Positions 28,022 through 38,083 are shown, counted from the first letter of the stretch. The stretch: DNA of 64,000 nt from JAEUTH01 sp044230205 (GCA_044230205.1 JBGARN010000007.1:1-64000), one strand, 5' to 3'. The notes: a model not told the origin generated them from the letters alone. Made by a program: numbers and translations.

Positions 28022-29659
28022 TTAATGTTGAACTATGATTTTTTTAGTGTAATTAACATCATTACCTGAAACTTTAACCAGGTATATACCATCATCATTA
28101 AAAATCAGATCACTTTTGTTGCCTGAAATCAGTTGCCTTTGAATGCACTTGCCTTCGGCATTGTATACAAATAATTCATTAGCCTGTAATGGAAAATTAA
28201 ATGTAACAGTACCTGCTGAAGGATTAGGGAAAGCTGTTAACTCTTCTTCATTAGTTATAGCATTGATATTATTAACATGATTAAGCATGGTAACAAAAAT
28301 ATCCGATAGGCTATCCCCGGTATTAGCATTAAACAGCGTTGTGCTTCCTAATTGAAATGATGAACTAAAAAAACCACCAGCCAGGTATGCATTGTTTGAC
28401 GGACTTAAAGCAATACCATAAGAAATATCAATAGCTGTACCTCCTGCACCTTTAGCATATCCATTTACGCCTGAAGAATTATATCGTGCCAGAAAAATAT
28501 CAAGTGTTCCGTTGGTTGTTAATGTAGCACTGCCGAAGTTTACAATTGAGCTGTAGTATCCTGTTATGTATACGTTACCGCTTGCATCAGTTGTAATTCC
28601 GTTGCCGGCATCACTTCCATTACCTCCGGAAGTTCTTGCCCAGCCGAAATTTCCAAACTGGTCCAGCTTTGCGAGGAAAATATCTTCAGTTGAAGGATTG
28701 GTGTTGTTATAGGTAGTTGTACCAAATGTAATTACGGAACTAACAAAATTACCGGTTATATAAACATCGCCATTGCTTCCATTACATATTGCATTGGATT
28801 TATCATCATTAGGTCCGCCAGCTGACTTTGCCCAATAGATAACTCCATTGCCATTATATTTAACCACAAAAACATCCTTATCCCCGGAGTTAATAAGTGT
28901 AATGCCCTGGAATGCAACATTTGCCGCATTAAAATATCCTGTTGCATTGATATTGCCATTTGCATCAGCACATACTGATGTGCATTCAGCTATGCTGCCT
29001 GTTCCGCTTGATGTAATGGCCCAGTTATAATTTCCATTCATATCAAACCTTGCAATAAAAGCATCCTGGTTGCCGGTTTTGGTTACGCTTGATGTGCCGA
29101 ATGTAAGTGTGGTACTGCTGAAACTTCCACCAATAAAAATATTTCCGGTAGGATCAGAACTGATACTGTTTGATATATCATTATTGTTTCCACCACCTTT
29201 TTTAGCCCAAAGAATTGTGCCGGAAGGATCCAGCTTGGCTAAAAACAAGTCGCTATAGCCTGCAGTTGTATTAGTTAAAAAAACACTGCCAAATGATAGT
29301 ACATTGCTAAAATAAATTCCTGTAATCAACAAATCGCCATTAAAATCTATTGCCAGCCCATGTACTTTGTCATTATTAGTGCCTCCAATACGTTTGGCCC
29401 AAACAACTCCACCCCAGGGATCATATTTAACTATAAACATATCAGTTGCACCACCATTGGTTAGTGTATTACCTCCAAAAGTAAGGCTGCTTCCGGTGAA
29501 ATTTCCTGCAACATAAACATTAGAAGCACCATCAGTAACAATAGCTGTTGCATTTTCATTGCCTCCATTGGCGCCAACTCCGGCAGCCCATTGCCATGTT
29601 TGAGCATTTAAAGATAAACTGATTAACAGTACCGGTAAACTAAGTAGTTGTTTTTGCAT
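28022..29659 (-). CDS. SBBP-repeat beta-propeller protein with T9SS sorting domain
   Basis: The 545-residue protein has a signal peptide (MQKQLLSLPVLLISLSLNAQ) and about seven SBBP-type blades of about 60 residues. Each has a core like DGASNVYVAGNFTG...TFGG...DMFIVKYDPWGG and ends with WAKxxGG. The C-terminal T9SS domain (about 470-545) contains LTAFPNPSAGTVTFNFP and ends KKIIVQ. The protein is expected outside the cell; no enzyme motif is present. A decayed relative of the same family lies 375 bp upstream of its start on the opposite strand (30035-30321). The gene converges with the DUF58 gene, with 24 bp between the stops. Confidence 0.83.
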   Translation of the reverse strand: MQKQLLSLPVLLISLSLNAQTWQWAAGVGANGGNENATAIVTDGASNVYVAGNFTGSSLTFGGNTLTNGGATDMFIVKYDPWGGVVWAKRIGGTNNDKVHGLAIDFNGDLLITGIYFSNVLSFGSVFLTNTTAGYSDLFLAKLDPSGTILWAKKGGGNNNDISNSISSDPTGNIFIGGSFSSTTLTFGTSSVTKTGNQDAFIARFDMNGNYNWAITSSGTGSIAECTSVCADANGNINATGYFNAANVAFQGITLINSGDKDVFVVKYNGNGVIYWAKSAGGPNDDKSNAICNGSNGDVYITGNFVSSVITFGTTTYNNTNPSTEDIFLAKLDQFGNFGWARTSGGNGSDAGNGITTDASGNVYITGYYSSIVNFGSATLTTNGTLDIFLARYNSSGVNGYAKGAGGTAIDISYGIALSPSNNAYLAGGFFSSSFQLGSTTLFNANTGDSLSDIFVTMLNHVNNINAITNEEELTAFPNPSAGTVTFNFPLQANELFVYNAEGKCIQRQLISGNKSDLIFNDDGIYLVKVSGNDVNYTKKIIVQH

Positions 29660-30034
29660 GTTGTTTGAATTTTAAGTTAATGTTTAACTATAAGAAGTTA
29701 TATCTACAATACAGCAATTAAGCTGTATTTTAAGTCCATAGTGGTTTATTCATACCACAAATTGCATTAACGCAAAAGTTTTAACTTAACTCAAATAGCA
29801 ATTGATAGTTGCACCAATGCAATTTTTACAATTGTGAAGATAACAAAATAATCGAAAGGTTAATTATGAGATTTATCAGTTAATGCCAATCAAGCTATTC
29901 AATTCTTCTTATTTTATTTGAGATTCCTGCTTAAATTTTTAAGGCGTTTTAATAAAATCGTTGCTGGCGATAATCAAATTTTGTTTAGTAATGTTAACTA
30001 TCGAAACATTACAATTCCATTAAAACTATAACTA
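29660..30034. other. Gene-free stretch between divergent T9SS gene and pseudogene
   Basis: No reading frame or RNA is recognisable. A small hairpin (TACAGCAATTAAGCTGTA) near 29708-29730 and another (GTGGT...ACCAC) near 29740-29760 are present but lack the T-tail of a terminator on either strand. Confidence 0.4.
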
Positions 30035-30321
30035 ATGAACAAGCTTTCTTTTATTATTCTCACAGTATTTCTAATCCCTGTTTCTGGTTTCTCATAATCA
30101 TATATTTGGGCAAATAAGGCAGCAAGTTATTATGATGATTATGCCACAGCCATTGTTAAAGACAATGCTGGAAATCTGTATTTAACCGAATATTATACTG
30201 ATTCAGTTTTCTTTGGTGGTACCAAGGTCTAATCATCAAGAATTCAATTTGGAGCTCATGGTGGTTTGATGTTTTAATTTTTAAGAATTCAACTGGAATT
30301 ACTTTCGAAATTTTAGCTTAA
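30035..30321 (+). pseudogene. Remnant of an SBBP-repeat secreted protein gene
   Basis: Translation from the ATG at 30035 gives a signal peptide (MNKLSFIILTVFLIPVSGFS), a stop at 30095, then SYIWANKAASYYDDYATAI and DNAGNLYLTEYYTDSVFFGG before a stop at 30230 and another at 30275. Moving to the next frame, 30268-30321 continues with DVLIFKNSTGITFE, which matches the DMFIVKYDPWGG step of SBBP blades. The first TAA sits where a Gln would follow the signal peptide (GFSQ), consistent with a CAA to TAA change; the same may hold for the second. Only the first blade remains. The bases from 30322 to 30359 hold nothing recognisable. Confidence 0.75.
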
Positions 30322-30359
30322 GGATGCTTCGAAATTTTGCTGTTCTGCGGTTAAGCTAA

Positions 30360-31712
30360 TTACAAACCCATCTCTGTATACTCTTTTCGCCCTCTTTCAA
30401 GTTCATCAATAATGCGCTGGCGCATGTTAAGAATAGCGGTTATGAGGGAGGTTTTTCGGTAAAATAGGGAAAAGATTAACCAGCGCCCGCGCATATTGTT
30501 GTAGCGCCTGGCATAATAATAAGCGAACAATCCTGTTATCGGAAGCATAACTGCATAACATATCGTAATTAAAATGTTTTGAAAAAAATAGTGCACCAGT
30601 GTTATTTGCAATCCATAAAAAATTAAAAATGAAAGTGTGCCGATGAGCATATACAAAGCACCATGAAAATCACGGGCAATGTTAAGTCTGTTTGTAATGA
30701 ACCCTGGTAATCTATATGGTATATAGTTATTGATAAGCCCATAAATGAAGACAGGTAGTCCAATAAGTATATAAAACACACTTTTCATTGTATCAATAAG
30801 GATAGATCCCTGACCAGGAAATTTTTTCAATACACGATCACTCAGTTTTAACCGGTCAAGGATCCTGAAGTATTCATCAATTTCTCTTTTAAACTGTTCG
30901 ACTCGTTGTGGTTGATACCGGTAATAATAATGCACTTCTTCATTAATGGCTTTGGTTACAATAAAATCATGTTCCTTAATTTTTGGTGTGTATCCAAGGT
31001 CTTTAAGCAATTGTGATTTATAAATGATCTCAATTTTTTTTACCAGTTCATCAATAGCAGCATCCTCAATAGCAATAATTTGTTTTTCAAGACGTGAACG
31101 GATTTCATCAGTCATTTTATTTACGGCAGCAATATCATTCTCCGAATAGCGCTCTTTATAATTCATAACCTCAATTGGCTCATCAACATTTATAAAAACA
31201 TCGCTGCGAAAATTATGAGGGTCAGAATAATTCAACCCTATGCTGACTATTTTTACGTTAAGCGCGAAAGCATTTGCTGCTTCTGCGCCAAGCGCAATGC
31301 GTGCAGCACCTGTTTTTATTTTTTTCAATTGACGGTTGGTTAGGCTTATACCTTCAGGAAATATTAAGATGACACCGTTATTTTTTAAATGATCATAGCA
31401 TTTCGAAAACACCTCATCATTATTTTTTAATTCATCCGGGTTGTCCTGCGCACGGAATACTGGTATCATGTTGAATTTTGGCAAAAGCCATTTTGCAAAT
31501 CCCGATTTGAAATATTTGGCAGCAGCAAGAAAAAAAATCTTTCTGTCAACAAAGCATCCAATAACAATTGGATCTAAAACAGTGTTTGGATGATTGGATA
31601 CTATTAATAATGGCCCGGTTTGAGGGATGTTTTCCAATCCCTTCACTTGTACATTGCGGAAGAAAAACCGCAAGCTGATTTGCATCAAAACTTTTAAAAA
31701 GTGATAAATCAT
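30360..31712 (-). CDS. PlsC-family glycerol-phosphate (lysophospholipid) acyltransferase, membrane-bound
   Basis: The 450-residue protein carries the acyltransferase motifs NHPNTVLD (His-x4-Asp, about residues 40-47) and FPEGIS (about 118-123) of the PlsC/GPAT superfamily in its first 200 residues. A charged central region follows, and then four hydrophobic helices at the C-terminus (about 315-420). It is much longer than AGPAT enzymes (about 240 residues) and belongs to the long Bacteroidota group in which the acyltransferase domain is followed by a membrane domain. It should transfer acyl groups to a glycerolipid or related acceptor at the inner membrane; the acceptor is not certain. It is the downstream neighbour of a secreted-protein gene, with no sign of shared function. 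Confidence 0.82.
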   Translation of the reverse strand: MIYHFLKVLMQISLRFFFRNVQVKGLENIPQTGPLLIVSNHPNTVLDPIVIGCFVDRKIFFLAAAKYFKSGFAKWLLPKFNMIPVFRAQDNPDELKNNDEVFSKCYDHLKNNGVILIFPEGISLTNRQLKKIKTGAARIALGAEAANAFALNVKIVSIGLNYSDPHNFRSDVFINVDEPIEVMNYKERYSENDIAAVNKMTDEIRSRLEKQIIAIEDAAIDELVKKIEIIYKSQLLKDLGYTPKIKEHDFIVTKAINEEVHYYYRYQPQRVEQFKREIDEYFRILDRLKLSDRVLKKFPGQGSILIDTMKSVFYILIGLPVFIYGLINNYIPYRLPGFITNRLNIARDFHGALYMLIGTLSFLIFYGLQITLVHYFFQNILITICYAVMLPITGLFAYYYARRYNNMRGRWLIFSLFYRKTSLITAILNMRQRIIDELERGRKEYTEMGL

Positions 31713-31867
31713 TATTTAATGATAGCTGCCAGATTGTATTTAAAGTAATGGCAAATAACTTTATTAAAATGAATAATACAATGGTATTCCAGCTACCACA
31801 ATATTTAAGATTGCAAAAGCCTTAGCTATAACTCAAATATTCAGGAGAATCAAATCTTGTGATTTTA

Positions 31868-33790
31868 TTAAAATAAAACCATCTGTCGGCTATCAACAAT
31901 ATTTTGATCAACTATAAGAACATAAGAATATGTACCGGCAGCTAGTGTATTACCGTTGATTTCAATTTGTCCTTTACCTTTTGATGTAATCGAGTAGGTA
32001 TTGATTTCTTTTCCATCGGCATTATAAATCTTTATTACTGCCTGATGTGCTTTAACCGGTATATAAAACTTTATAACGGTTTTATCAGTAAAAGGATTGG
32101 GATTGTTTTGAAACAGAAGTCCCCCTGATTCATCCTCCGGTATTAATTTTTCTTTTCGAAGAGAATTCAGCTTTTGTTGTTGCTCTTCGGAAAGTACTGA
32201 TATAATCAACTCATTTAATTCTCTCAATTCTTCATTCTGCTTTTTTAATTCAATGGTTGTTTTATCCAGTTCCTGCACTGCCTTAACCAATGGAACAACA
32301 AATGCAGCATATTGTATTGAATAGAGTTTGGCATTTCCTGATGGTGGTTGTACTCCGCTGAATTTATAATTACACATTTTGGCAGCTTGTTCCACTTCCT
32401 GTGCTATGAAACCAGTTTGAACAATTTTTTCAATGTCATATTTGCCTTCCCAATCAGCGTCATTATTTATTTCGCAGATTTCATTCTCGCGATGAATGTT
32501 AAGATTGTAGGTAACAGGATTTAATTTATTGATGAATTCAAGCCCCGGCACATTGCTTTGAATATTGTCTTTAATTCTTTTGTCGCTGTAAGTACTCCAG
32601 ATAACTTGTCCTCCTATCCAGCTAACACTGGAGTTTCCTATTTCAATGGTATTGGAATTATTTCCAAGATGACCTGCATAATATCCAAATGATGAAAAAT
32701 TTGTTGGGTTGTAACCATTGTTACTTCCTGCTTGTCTTCCAAGATTAGTATTATAACTCCCCGAAACATTATAAAACATAGCATCGTATCCTACCGCAGT
32801 ATTATTAATTCCTGATGTGTTATTATAAAGTGCATTTAAACCATCGGCTAAATTTCCGGTTCCGATTGTATTATTATAAAGCGCCTGAACGCCTGAAGCT
32901 GTATTATAAATACCAGATGTATTTTGCCTTAGTGCATATTTGCCAATTGCCGTATTATAATTTCCGTTTGAATTGGTATAAAGACTCTGAAAACCAACAG
33001 CTGTATTATCAAATCCATCATTATTATAAAGCAATGCTTCGCTGCCAACGGCACAATTGTTATTACCTGTGGTGTTACTGAATAAACCTTGAAAACCAAT
33101 AGCGGTATTTTTTTGTCCGCTTGAACATGAATGTAATGCACGGAAGCCCATTGCTGTATTACTTAGCCCGTTTATATTGTAATATAGGGTTGCGTAGCCA
33201 AATGCAGAATTAGTACTGCCATAGGTATTTAGTGCTAACGCCTGGTCACCGCATGCCGTATTCCAGTCTCCATAATTATTACTCATCAATACTCTGCTTC
33301 CAATGGCAGTATTTGAATAACCTGTTGTATTGTTTGCCCCTGCATATGAGCCAATAAAAGTATTATTGGTTCCATCAGAGCTTAGATTAGTGGTGTCGTT
33401 TTTTCTTCCGGCATTCAGGCCGATGTAGGTATTCGTTGAATCATCTGAATGAATGTGCATTAGATCATAACCCGCTGCATTTCTAAGACGAATAAGCGGA
33501 AGAGAATCATACTGATTGGCATATGCATCAATAACCAGTTGCGAACTGTTTGAAGTTGCCTTAATGTGCAAGGTTGAAACCGGGGATACAGAACCTATTC
33601 CTACTTTGCCTCCTGAGGTTATTGTCATTCTAACCGAGTTATTGGTTCTGAATTTAATTGGCTTGCTGTCTGTGGTTCCGAGGAAATTGTTTGAAGAGTT
33701 AGTACCTGCATTGCCTGACAGATTCCAAGCCTGGCTAAATGCCTGTGTGTAAAGTGCAATAAGAGCAATAAGTAGTGTTGCTTTTTTCAT
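31868..33790 (-). CDS. Head-repeat fibre protein with S74-type chaperone domain and T9SS-like C-terminus
   Basis: The 640-residue protein has a signal peptide (to about residue 20), a VGIG...STLHI segment and about ten head repeats (NTAIGxxAL...NTxGxxN, about 140-370). A peptidase S74 intramolecular-chaperone domain follows (about 398-530). Ser402 and Lys407 in YSDKRIKDNI match the Ser/Lys dyad by which this domain cuts itself off in phage tail-spike proteins. A coiled coil (about 495-545) and a sorting domain (LLFQNNPNPFTDKTVIKFYI...YSYVLIVDQNIVDSRQMVLF) close the protein. Head repeats plus S74 suggest trimer assembly. If cleavage occurs, the sorting domain is separated from the fibre, which is puzzling for T9SS export. 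The left-edge gene has the same repeats. Confidence 0.82.
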   Translation of the reverse strand: MKKATLLIALIALYTQAFSQAWNLSGNAGTNSSNNFLGTTDSKPIKFRTNNSVRMTITSGGKVGIGSVSPVSTLHIKATSNSSQLVIDAYANQYDSLPLIRLRNAAGYDLMHIHSDDSTNTYIGLNAGRKNDTTNLSSDGTNNTFIGSYAGANNTTGYSNTAIGSRVLMSNNYGDWNTACGDQALALNTYGSTNSAFGYATLYYNINGLSNTAMGFRALHSCSSGQKNTAIGFQGLFSNTTGNNNCAVGSEALLYNNDGFDNTAVGFQSLYTNSNGNYNTAIGKYALRQNTSGIYNTASGVQALYNNTIGTGNLADGLNALYNNTSGINNTAVGYDAMFYNVSGSYNTNLGRQAGSNNGYNPTNFSSFGYYAGHLGNNSNTIEIGNSSVSWIGGQVIWSTYSDKRIKDNIQSNVPGLEFINKLNPVTYNLNIHRENEICEINNDADWEGKYDIEKIVQTGFIAQEVEQAAKMCNYKFSGVQPPSGNAKLYSIQYAAFVVPLVKAVQELDKTTIELKKQNEELRELNELIISVLSEEQQQKLNSLRKEKLIPEDESGGLLFQNNPNPFTDKTVIKFYIPVKAHQAVIKIYNADGKEINTYSITSKGKGQIEINGNTLAAGTYSYVLIVDQNIVDSRQMVLF

Positions 33791-34232
33791 ATGATTGTAG
33801 AGTTAGATTATTTGAAACAACTTTAATAAAAATATAGCACATATGCAACTGTTATTATTGAAAATATGTGCCAATGGGTTGTATCTGAAGCATTCGGGTT
33901 AACATGGATTTTGATAGGCTAGTATAACTTTGCTTCTGCAATAGGTTTGTTTTGCTAGTGTTATCTTTCAGTTTTTCATCAAATGCAATGCAGAAATATA
34001 TTGAAATGCGAAGAGGTGCTTTTCCAAAAGCCAGCTTATATTTTCAAAATATTAATACGATGAATATCTTTATTCATGCAGACATTTTGCAGCCATGAAT
34101 GCAAAAAGAGATTTTAATAAAAAATCATACTTCCAAAAACCTATAAGGATACTGAAATAAAGAATCCAAATTTTTATCTCAATAGAAGATTTGTCTTAAA
34201 AGATTTCTGAAAAACATTTAATTATCCTTACA
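33791..34232. other. Gene-free stretch
   Basis: This 442-bp AT-rich region lies upstream of the fibre gene and downstream of the lysE-like gene. I see no reading frame with family features, no RNA and no repeat shared with the rest of the window. A near-match to the -7 element on the minus strand (TATATTTT, about 33832-33839) could serve the fibre gene. Confidence 0.4.
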
Positions 34233-34847
34233 TCAATACAAGAACGAAATTCCTTTAAGCGCAGCTAATCCAATAAGGCTCCAGCCCATTAGCTTGTCAA
34301 AATTAAATTTAGCAAGATATTGATTGATAACATGCCGCTTTTTAAAAGCCAGTAATGCATAAAAAGACAGCAGCACGAAAGCGCCAAAAGCTGTTCCGGT
34401 TATGAAGGCAATTTTTTCGCTTGTTTCATTAACCATTACAATGCTGTTGATGTAAATTAAAATTCCGAACCAAAATGGAAGCAATTGTGGATTTAATGTG
34501 GCAAGTATAATTCCTTTTGTAAAAGATTGTGATCTGTTTTCGGTGATATGTTTATTCTTTTTCGATTTTTGATTTAGGAAGTATATTCCAACCAAAAACA
34601 AAACAGGCCCCACTGCATAATTAATTTTCGTAAGAAGTTCAGGATGTTCATTTAAAAAAGTTACTCCGGCAATTGCAATACTGGCATACAGCAATTCAGG
34701 AAGACAACCGCCTAAACTCACCAGGATGGCCGATTTCAAATCATGGTGGAGTGATGTGCGTATCACCATAAGGTTAACCGGGCCTATATGAATAGAGCCC
34801 GCAAAACTGATTATGGCAGTAAGGAAAAATATATAAAGTAGGGTCAT
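34233..34847 (-). CDS. LysE-family amino-acid exporter
   Basis: The 204-residue, six-helix membrane protein has the LysE/RhtB pattern: a first helix ending in IHIGPVNLMVIRTSL (family consensus PGPxxxxV), a helix with GGCLPELLYASIAIAG and a fourth segment LATLNPQLLPFWFGIL (consensus NPKxxxFF). Size and topology fit the family. Substrates in characterised members are basic or neutral amino acids or homoserine lactones; the substrate here is unknown. The proline of the consensus PGP is replaced by I-G-P, a common variation. It is divergent from the sigma-54 activator gene, with a 127-bp shared upstream region. Confidence 0.85.
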   Translation of the reverse strand: MTLLYIFFLTAIISFAGSIHIGPVNLMVIRTSLHHDLKSAILVSLGGCLPELLYASIAIAGVTFLNEHPELLTKINYAVGPVLFLVGIYFLNQKSKKNKHITENRSQSFTKGIILATLNPQLLPFWFGILIYINSIVMVNETSEKIAFITGTAFGAFVLLSFYALLAFKKRHVINQYLAKFNFDKLMGWSLIGLAALKGISFLY

Positions 34848-34974
34848 TAAACTTTTTTAGTGCAAGTATAGTTATACTGTGTTTTTAAAATTGTCATATG
34901 AATTACATCTTGAATTAGTAAATAGTGTTTAAATTGGCGAATCAATTCAGCAGGTAATTTTATAAACCGGGAAA

Positions 34975-37227
34975 ATGTCTAAAACAGGAATTAAAACCAG
35001 TGAGCTCAAAAAGAATTTAAAGCTCTTTCATTTTACTATTGAAAATTTAAATGAAGCCATCTACTGGATTGATTCGGAGGCAAACATAATTCAGGTGAAT
35101 GATGCCGCCTGCGAGTTATGTGGCTATACGCATGACGAACTTTTGCACATGACTACGCTTGATTTGAATCCAAACATGGATCCTGGCAAGTGGAAGAGGC
35201 ATTGGCTTAATACAAAAAATCAAAAGAAAATAGTTTTTGAATCAAAACACAAGCATAAAGACGGGCATTACTACAATGTCGAAATTGTAAATAATTTTAT
35301 TGAGTTTGAAGGGAAGGAATACAGTTGCAGTATTGTTCGTGATATCACTAAGAAAAAGCAGGAGCAGGAAAGTATTCAGTTAATTACTGAGGGAGTAGCT
35401 GGAGTTATTGGTATGGATTTTTTTGAAACACTTACCAAGTACATCACCATTGCTTTAAATGTTCGTTTCTCTATTGTTACAGAATGTACCCGCAGTGATA
35501 AAACACGATTACGAACCATTGCATTTGCTGAAAGTGGAAACCTGATTGAAAATTTAGAATACGATACGGATAAGTTTCCCTGCTCCAAAGCAATTGAAGG
35601 CAATAATGTTTTTATTCCTGAAAATCTTGAAAAATTATATCCTGAAGAAAAAGGCCTTGAAGCGTACATGGCTGTTCCTGTTTTAAGTCCGACAACCGGG
35701 GAAGTACTCGGACACCTGGCTGCGTTTGATTCCCGGAAATTTTCAAAAAATGAAAACCATACCAACATACTGAAAATTTTTGCTGCGCGTGCAGGGGCAG
35801 AGATTGAGCGCAAGGTGGCGCAGGAAAAATTAAAAATTGCAAATGCTGAATTGCAATTGTTGCTTAATGACAGCGAAGAGCGCTACCGTGATTTGTTTGA
35901 AGAAGCCCCGATTGCATATGTACACGAAGGCCTGGATACCAAATTTATCAGAGCCAATCGTGCAGCTTTAAAAATTCTTGGTGTACGTGCAGATGAAGTT
36001 AATAAAACTTATGGGCGCACCCTGGTGCCCGATACTCCTGAAGCCCAGGAGAGATTAAAAAAAGCATTTGAATTTATTGGAAAGGGAACAGATACAAAAG
36101 GAGTTATACTGGAGTTAAGGCGTAAAGACAATGGCAAGCCTATCTGGATTCAATGGTGGTCAAACCCCGACCGAAGCGGTAAGTTTACTCGTACCATGTT
36201 TATAGATATTACAGAAAAAGTGCTGATGGAGCAGGAGCAGGCGAGGTTGCAGGCACAGAATCAATACCTGCAGGATGAAATTAAGCTCTCTCATAATTTT
36301 GATGAAATAATCAGTAAGAGCAAAGTTTTTCAGAAAGTATTGCGCAAAGTGGAACAGGTAGCATCAACAGACGCAACTGTTTTAATTCTTGGAGAAAGCG
36401 GAACAGGCAAGGAATTGTTGTGTCGGGCTATTCACAGTATAAGTAAGCGAAGTGCCCGCCCATTAGTAAAAATAAATTGTGCTGCATTGCCGGCTAATTT
36501 AATTGAGAGTGAATTATTCGGTCATGAGAAAGGAGCATTTACAGGAGCTACAGAAAGAAAGATTGGACGATTTGAGCTGGCAGATGGCGGAACTATTTTT
36601 TTGGATGAGCTGGGTGAATTACCTGTTGATTTGCAGTCAAAGCTTCTTCGTGTTTTGCAGGAAGGTGAATTTGAACGATTGGGAAATCCACAAACACATA
36701 AAGTAAATGTACGTGTAATTGCTGCTACCAACCGCGATTTAGAAAAGGAAATTGAAAAAAATAATTTTCGTGAGGATTTGTATTACCGCTTAAATGTATT
36801 TCCAATTGTAAGCATTCCGTTGCGCGAGCGTATGGAAGATATACCTCTTTTGGTAAAGCATTTTTGTAAAAAATATGAAGCGAAAATCGGTAAGAAGATT
36901 ACTAACATCCCTAAAAAAGTCATTGATGAATTGATGAATTATGATTACCCCGGTAACATCCGCGAGTTGGAAAACATTGTTGAACGTGCTTTAATAATCA
37001 GCAGTGGAAATACTCTTGAACTGGGTGACTGGCTCCCGAAAAAAGCAGCCAATACAAAAACCAAAACCGTTGATTTAAATACAGTAGAAAAAAATCATAT
37101 AATAGATGTATTAAACAGAACCAACTGGAAAGTGAGTGGTGAACGTGGCGCTGCAAAAATACTTGGACTGAAGCCAACAACACTGGAAGCAAGAATGAAG
37201 AAGCTTGGCATAGCAAGGGAAAAGTAA
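34975..37227 (+). CDS. Sigma-54-dependent activator with PAS-GAF-PAS sensory region
   Basis: The 750-residue regulator has a PAS domain (about 15-130, with a PAC-like end), a GAF domain (about 135-285), a second PAS domain (about 300-415), the AAA+ activator domain (about 440-665) and a C-terminal Fis-type helix-turn-helix (about 705-748). Walker A is GESGTGKE (about 473), the sigma-54 contact loop is GAFTGA (about 520), and Walker B is GGTIFLDELGELP. There is no receiver domain, so it responds to ligands or redox state through PAS/GAF rather than to a kinase. It requires RpoN, which is not in the window. The next genes on the same strand (DinB-like, thioredoxin-like, Crp/Fnr) are possible targets, but I found no perfect -24/-12 promoter. 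Confidence 0.92.
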   Translation: MSKTGIKTSELKKNLKLFHFTIENLNEAIYWIDSEANIIQVNDAACELCGYTHDELLHMTTLDLNPNMDPGKWKRHWLNTKNQKKIVFESKHKHKDGHYYNVEIVNNFIEFEGKEYSCSIVRDITKKKQEQESIQLITEGVAGVIGMDFFETLTKYITIALNVRFSIVTECTRSDKTRLRTIAFAESGNLIENLEYDTDKFPCSKAIEGNNVFIPENLEKLYPEEKGLEAYMAVPVLSPTTGEVLGHLAAFDSRKFSKNENHTNILKIFAARAGAEIERKVAQEKLKIANAELQLLLNDSEERYRDLFEEAPIAYVHEGLDTKFIRANRAALKILGVRADEVNKTYGRTLVPDTPEAQERLKKAFEFIGKGTDTKGVILELRRKDNGKPIWIQWWSNPDRSGKFTRTMFIDITEKVLMEQEQARLQAQNQYLQDEIKLSHNFDEIISKSKVFQKVLRKVEQVASTDATVLILGESGTGKELLCRAIHSISKRSARPLVKINCAALPANLIESELFGHEKGAFTGATERKIGRFELADGGTIFLDELGELPVDLQSKLLRVLQEGEFERLGNPQTHKVNVRVIAATNRDLEKEIEKNNFREDLYYRLNVFPIVSIPLRERMEDIPLLVKHFCKKYEAKIGKKITNIPKKVIDELMNYDYPGNIRELENIVERALIISSGNTLELGDWLPKKAANTKTKTVDLNTVEKNHIIDVLNRTNWKVSGERGAAKILGLKPTTLEARMKKLGIAREK

Positions 37228-37359
37228 AAGCATATATAAGAGCATAATTCGTTTAAATGTTCATGGGTAGATCAAAGTCTTTTGCTGTTTTAAAATTTGA
37301 AGGAGAATAATTCGTCTTAGCTTACTCATTAAATAATTAATAATTTAAAACACACAATT

Positions 37360-37854
37360 ATGCAAACTCAACAACTGTTTATTAAGATGGCCTTAGATGC
37401 CTGGAACAAAGAGAATTCTAAAGTGGATAAGATATTCGATACATTCACGGAAGAGCAGGTAAAGTCAGAAGTGGCTCCCGGCAGAAACAGTGGCCTTTAC
37501 CTCCTTGGTCATTTGGTTGCTGTAAATGATGCCATGATTCCATTGCTAGGGTTTGGTGAAATGCTTTTCCCGAATCTTCAAAACATTTTTATTTCCAATG
37601 AAGATAAATCAGGCGTGGAAAAACCTTCAATGGCAGATTTGAAAAAATGCTGGCATGATATAAATGCCAAACTGAATAAGCACTTTAGCGAAATGCAACC
37701 TGGCGATTGGTTCACACGACACAATTCAGTTTCACCTGAAGATTTTTTAAAGGAACCACATCGTAATAAATTAAACATCATCATTAGTCGTACTATTCAT
37801 CAAAGTTACCATTTAGGTCAGCTGGTATTTTTGAATGCAACAGTTGCTGCCTAA
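37360..37854 (+). CDS. DinB-family four-helix-bundle protein
   Basis: The 164-residue protein fits the DinB/DUF664 four-helix metal-binding fold. His residues occur at the expected places: LLGHLVAVND near residue 50 and IHQSYHLGQL near residues 146-155, which would complete a His triad for a divalent metal. DinB-family proteins include thiol transferases that use bacillithiol or mycothiol, and stress-induced proteins of unknown role. No signal peptide is present. A strong terminator follows about 60 bp after the stop, so it forms its own transcription unit. Confidence 0.78.
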   Translation: MQTQQLFIKMALDAWNKENSKVDKIFDTFTEEQVKSEVAPGRNSGLYLLGHLVAVNDAMIPLLGFGEMLFPNLQNIFISNEDKSGVEKPSMADLKKCWHDINAKLNKHFSEMQPGDWFTRHNSVSPEDFLKEPHRNKLNIIISRTIHQSYHLGQLVFLNATVAA

Positions 37855-37915
37855 GTAAAGTAACAGGAAAGGGATTTGAGAAAATTCCCAATTATTTTTT
37901 CCCAACATATTGTGA

Positions 37916-37943
37916 AACTCCCAAAATATTGGGGGTTTTTTTT
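37916..37943 (+). terminator. Rho-independent terminator
   Basis: The stem AACTCCCA / TGGGGGTT (one wobble pair) with a short loop (AAATAT) is followed by a run of T residues. It ends the DinB-family gene. Confidence 0.82.
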
Positions 37944-38083
37944 ATGGCAATTTTTGGAAAAAAAATTTATTTATCAGTCTGAAACGCCAGTGTTATTAAT
38001 GGTTTTGGAAAAATTAAGATGGTAGAGAAATTTCTTTGGCACGACTGTGGACTATTGGCAATCATCAAATCAGTAATCACACA

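Noticed and set aside
38037..38051. Sigma-54 promoter candidate TGGCACGACTGTGGA before the thioredoxin-like gene
   Set aside because: The -24 half is perfect and the position is suitable near a sigma-54 activator, but the -12 half lacks the essential GC (TGGA instead of TTGC).
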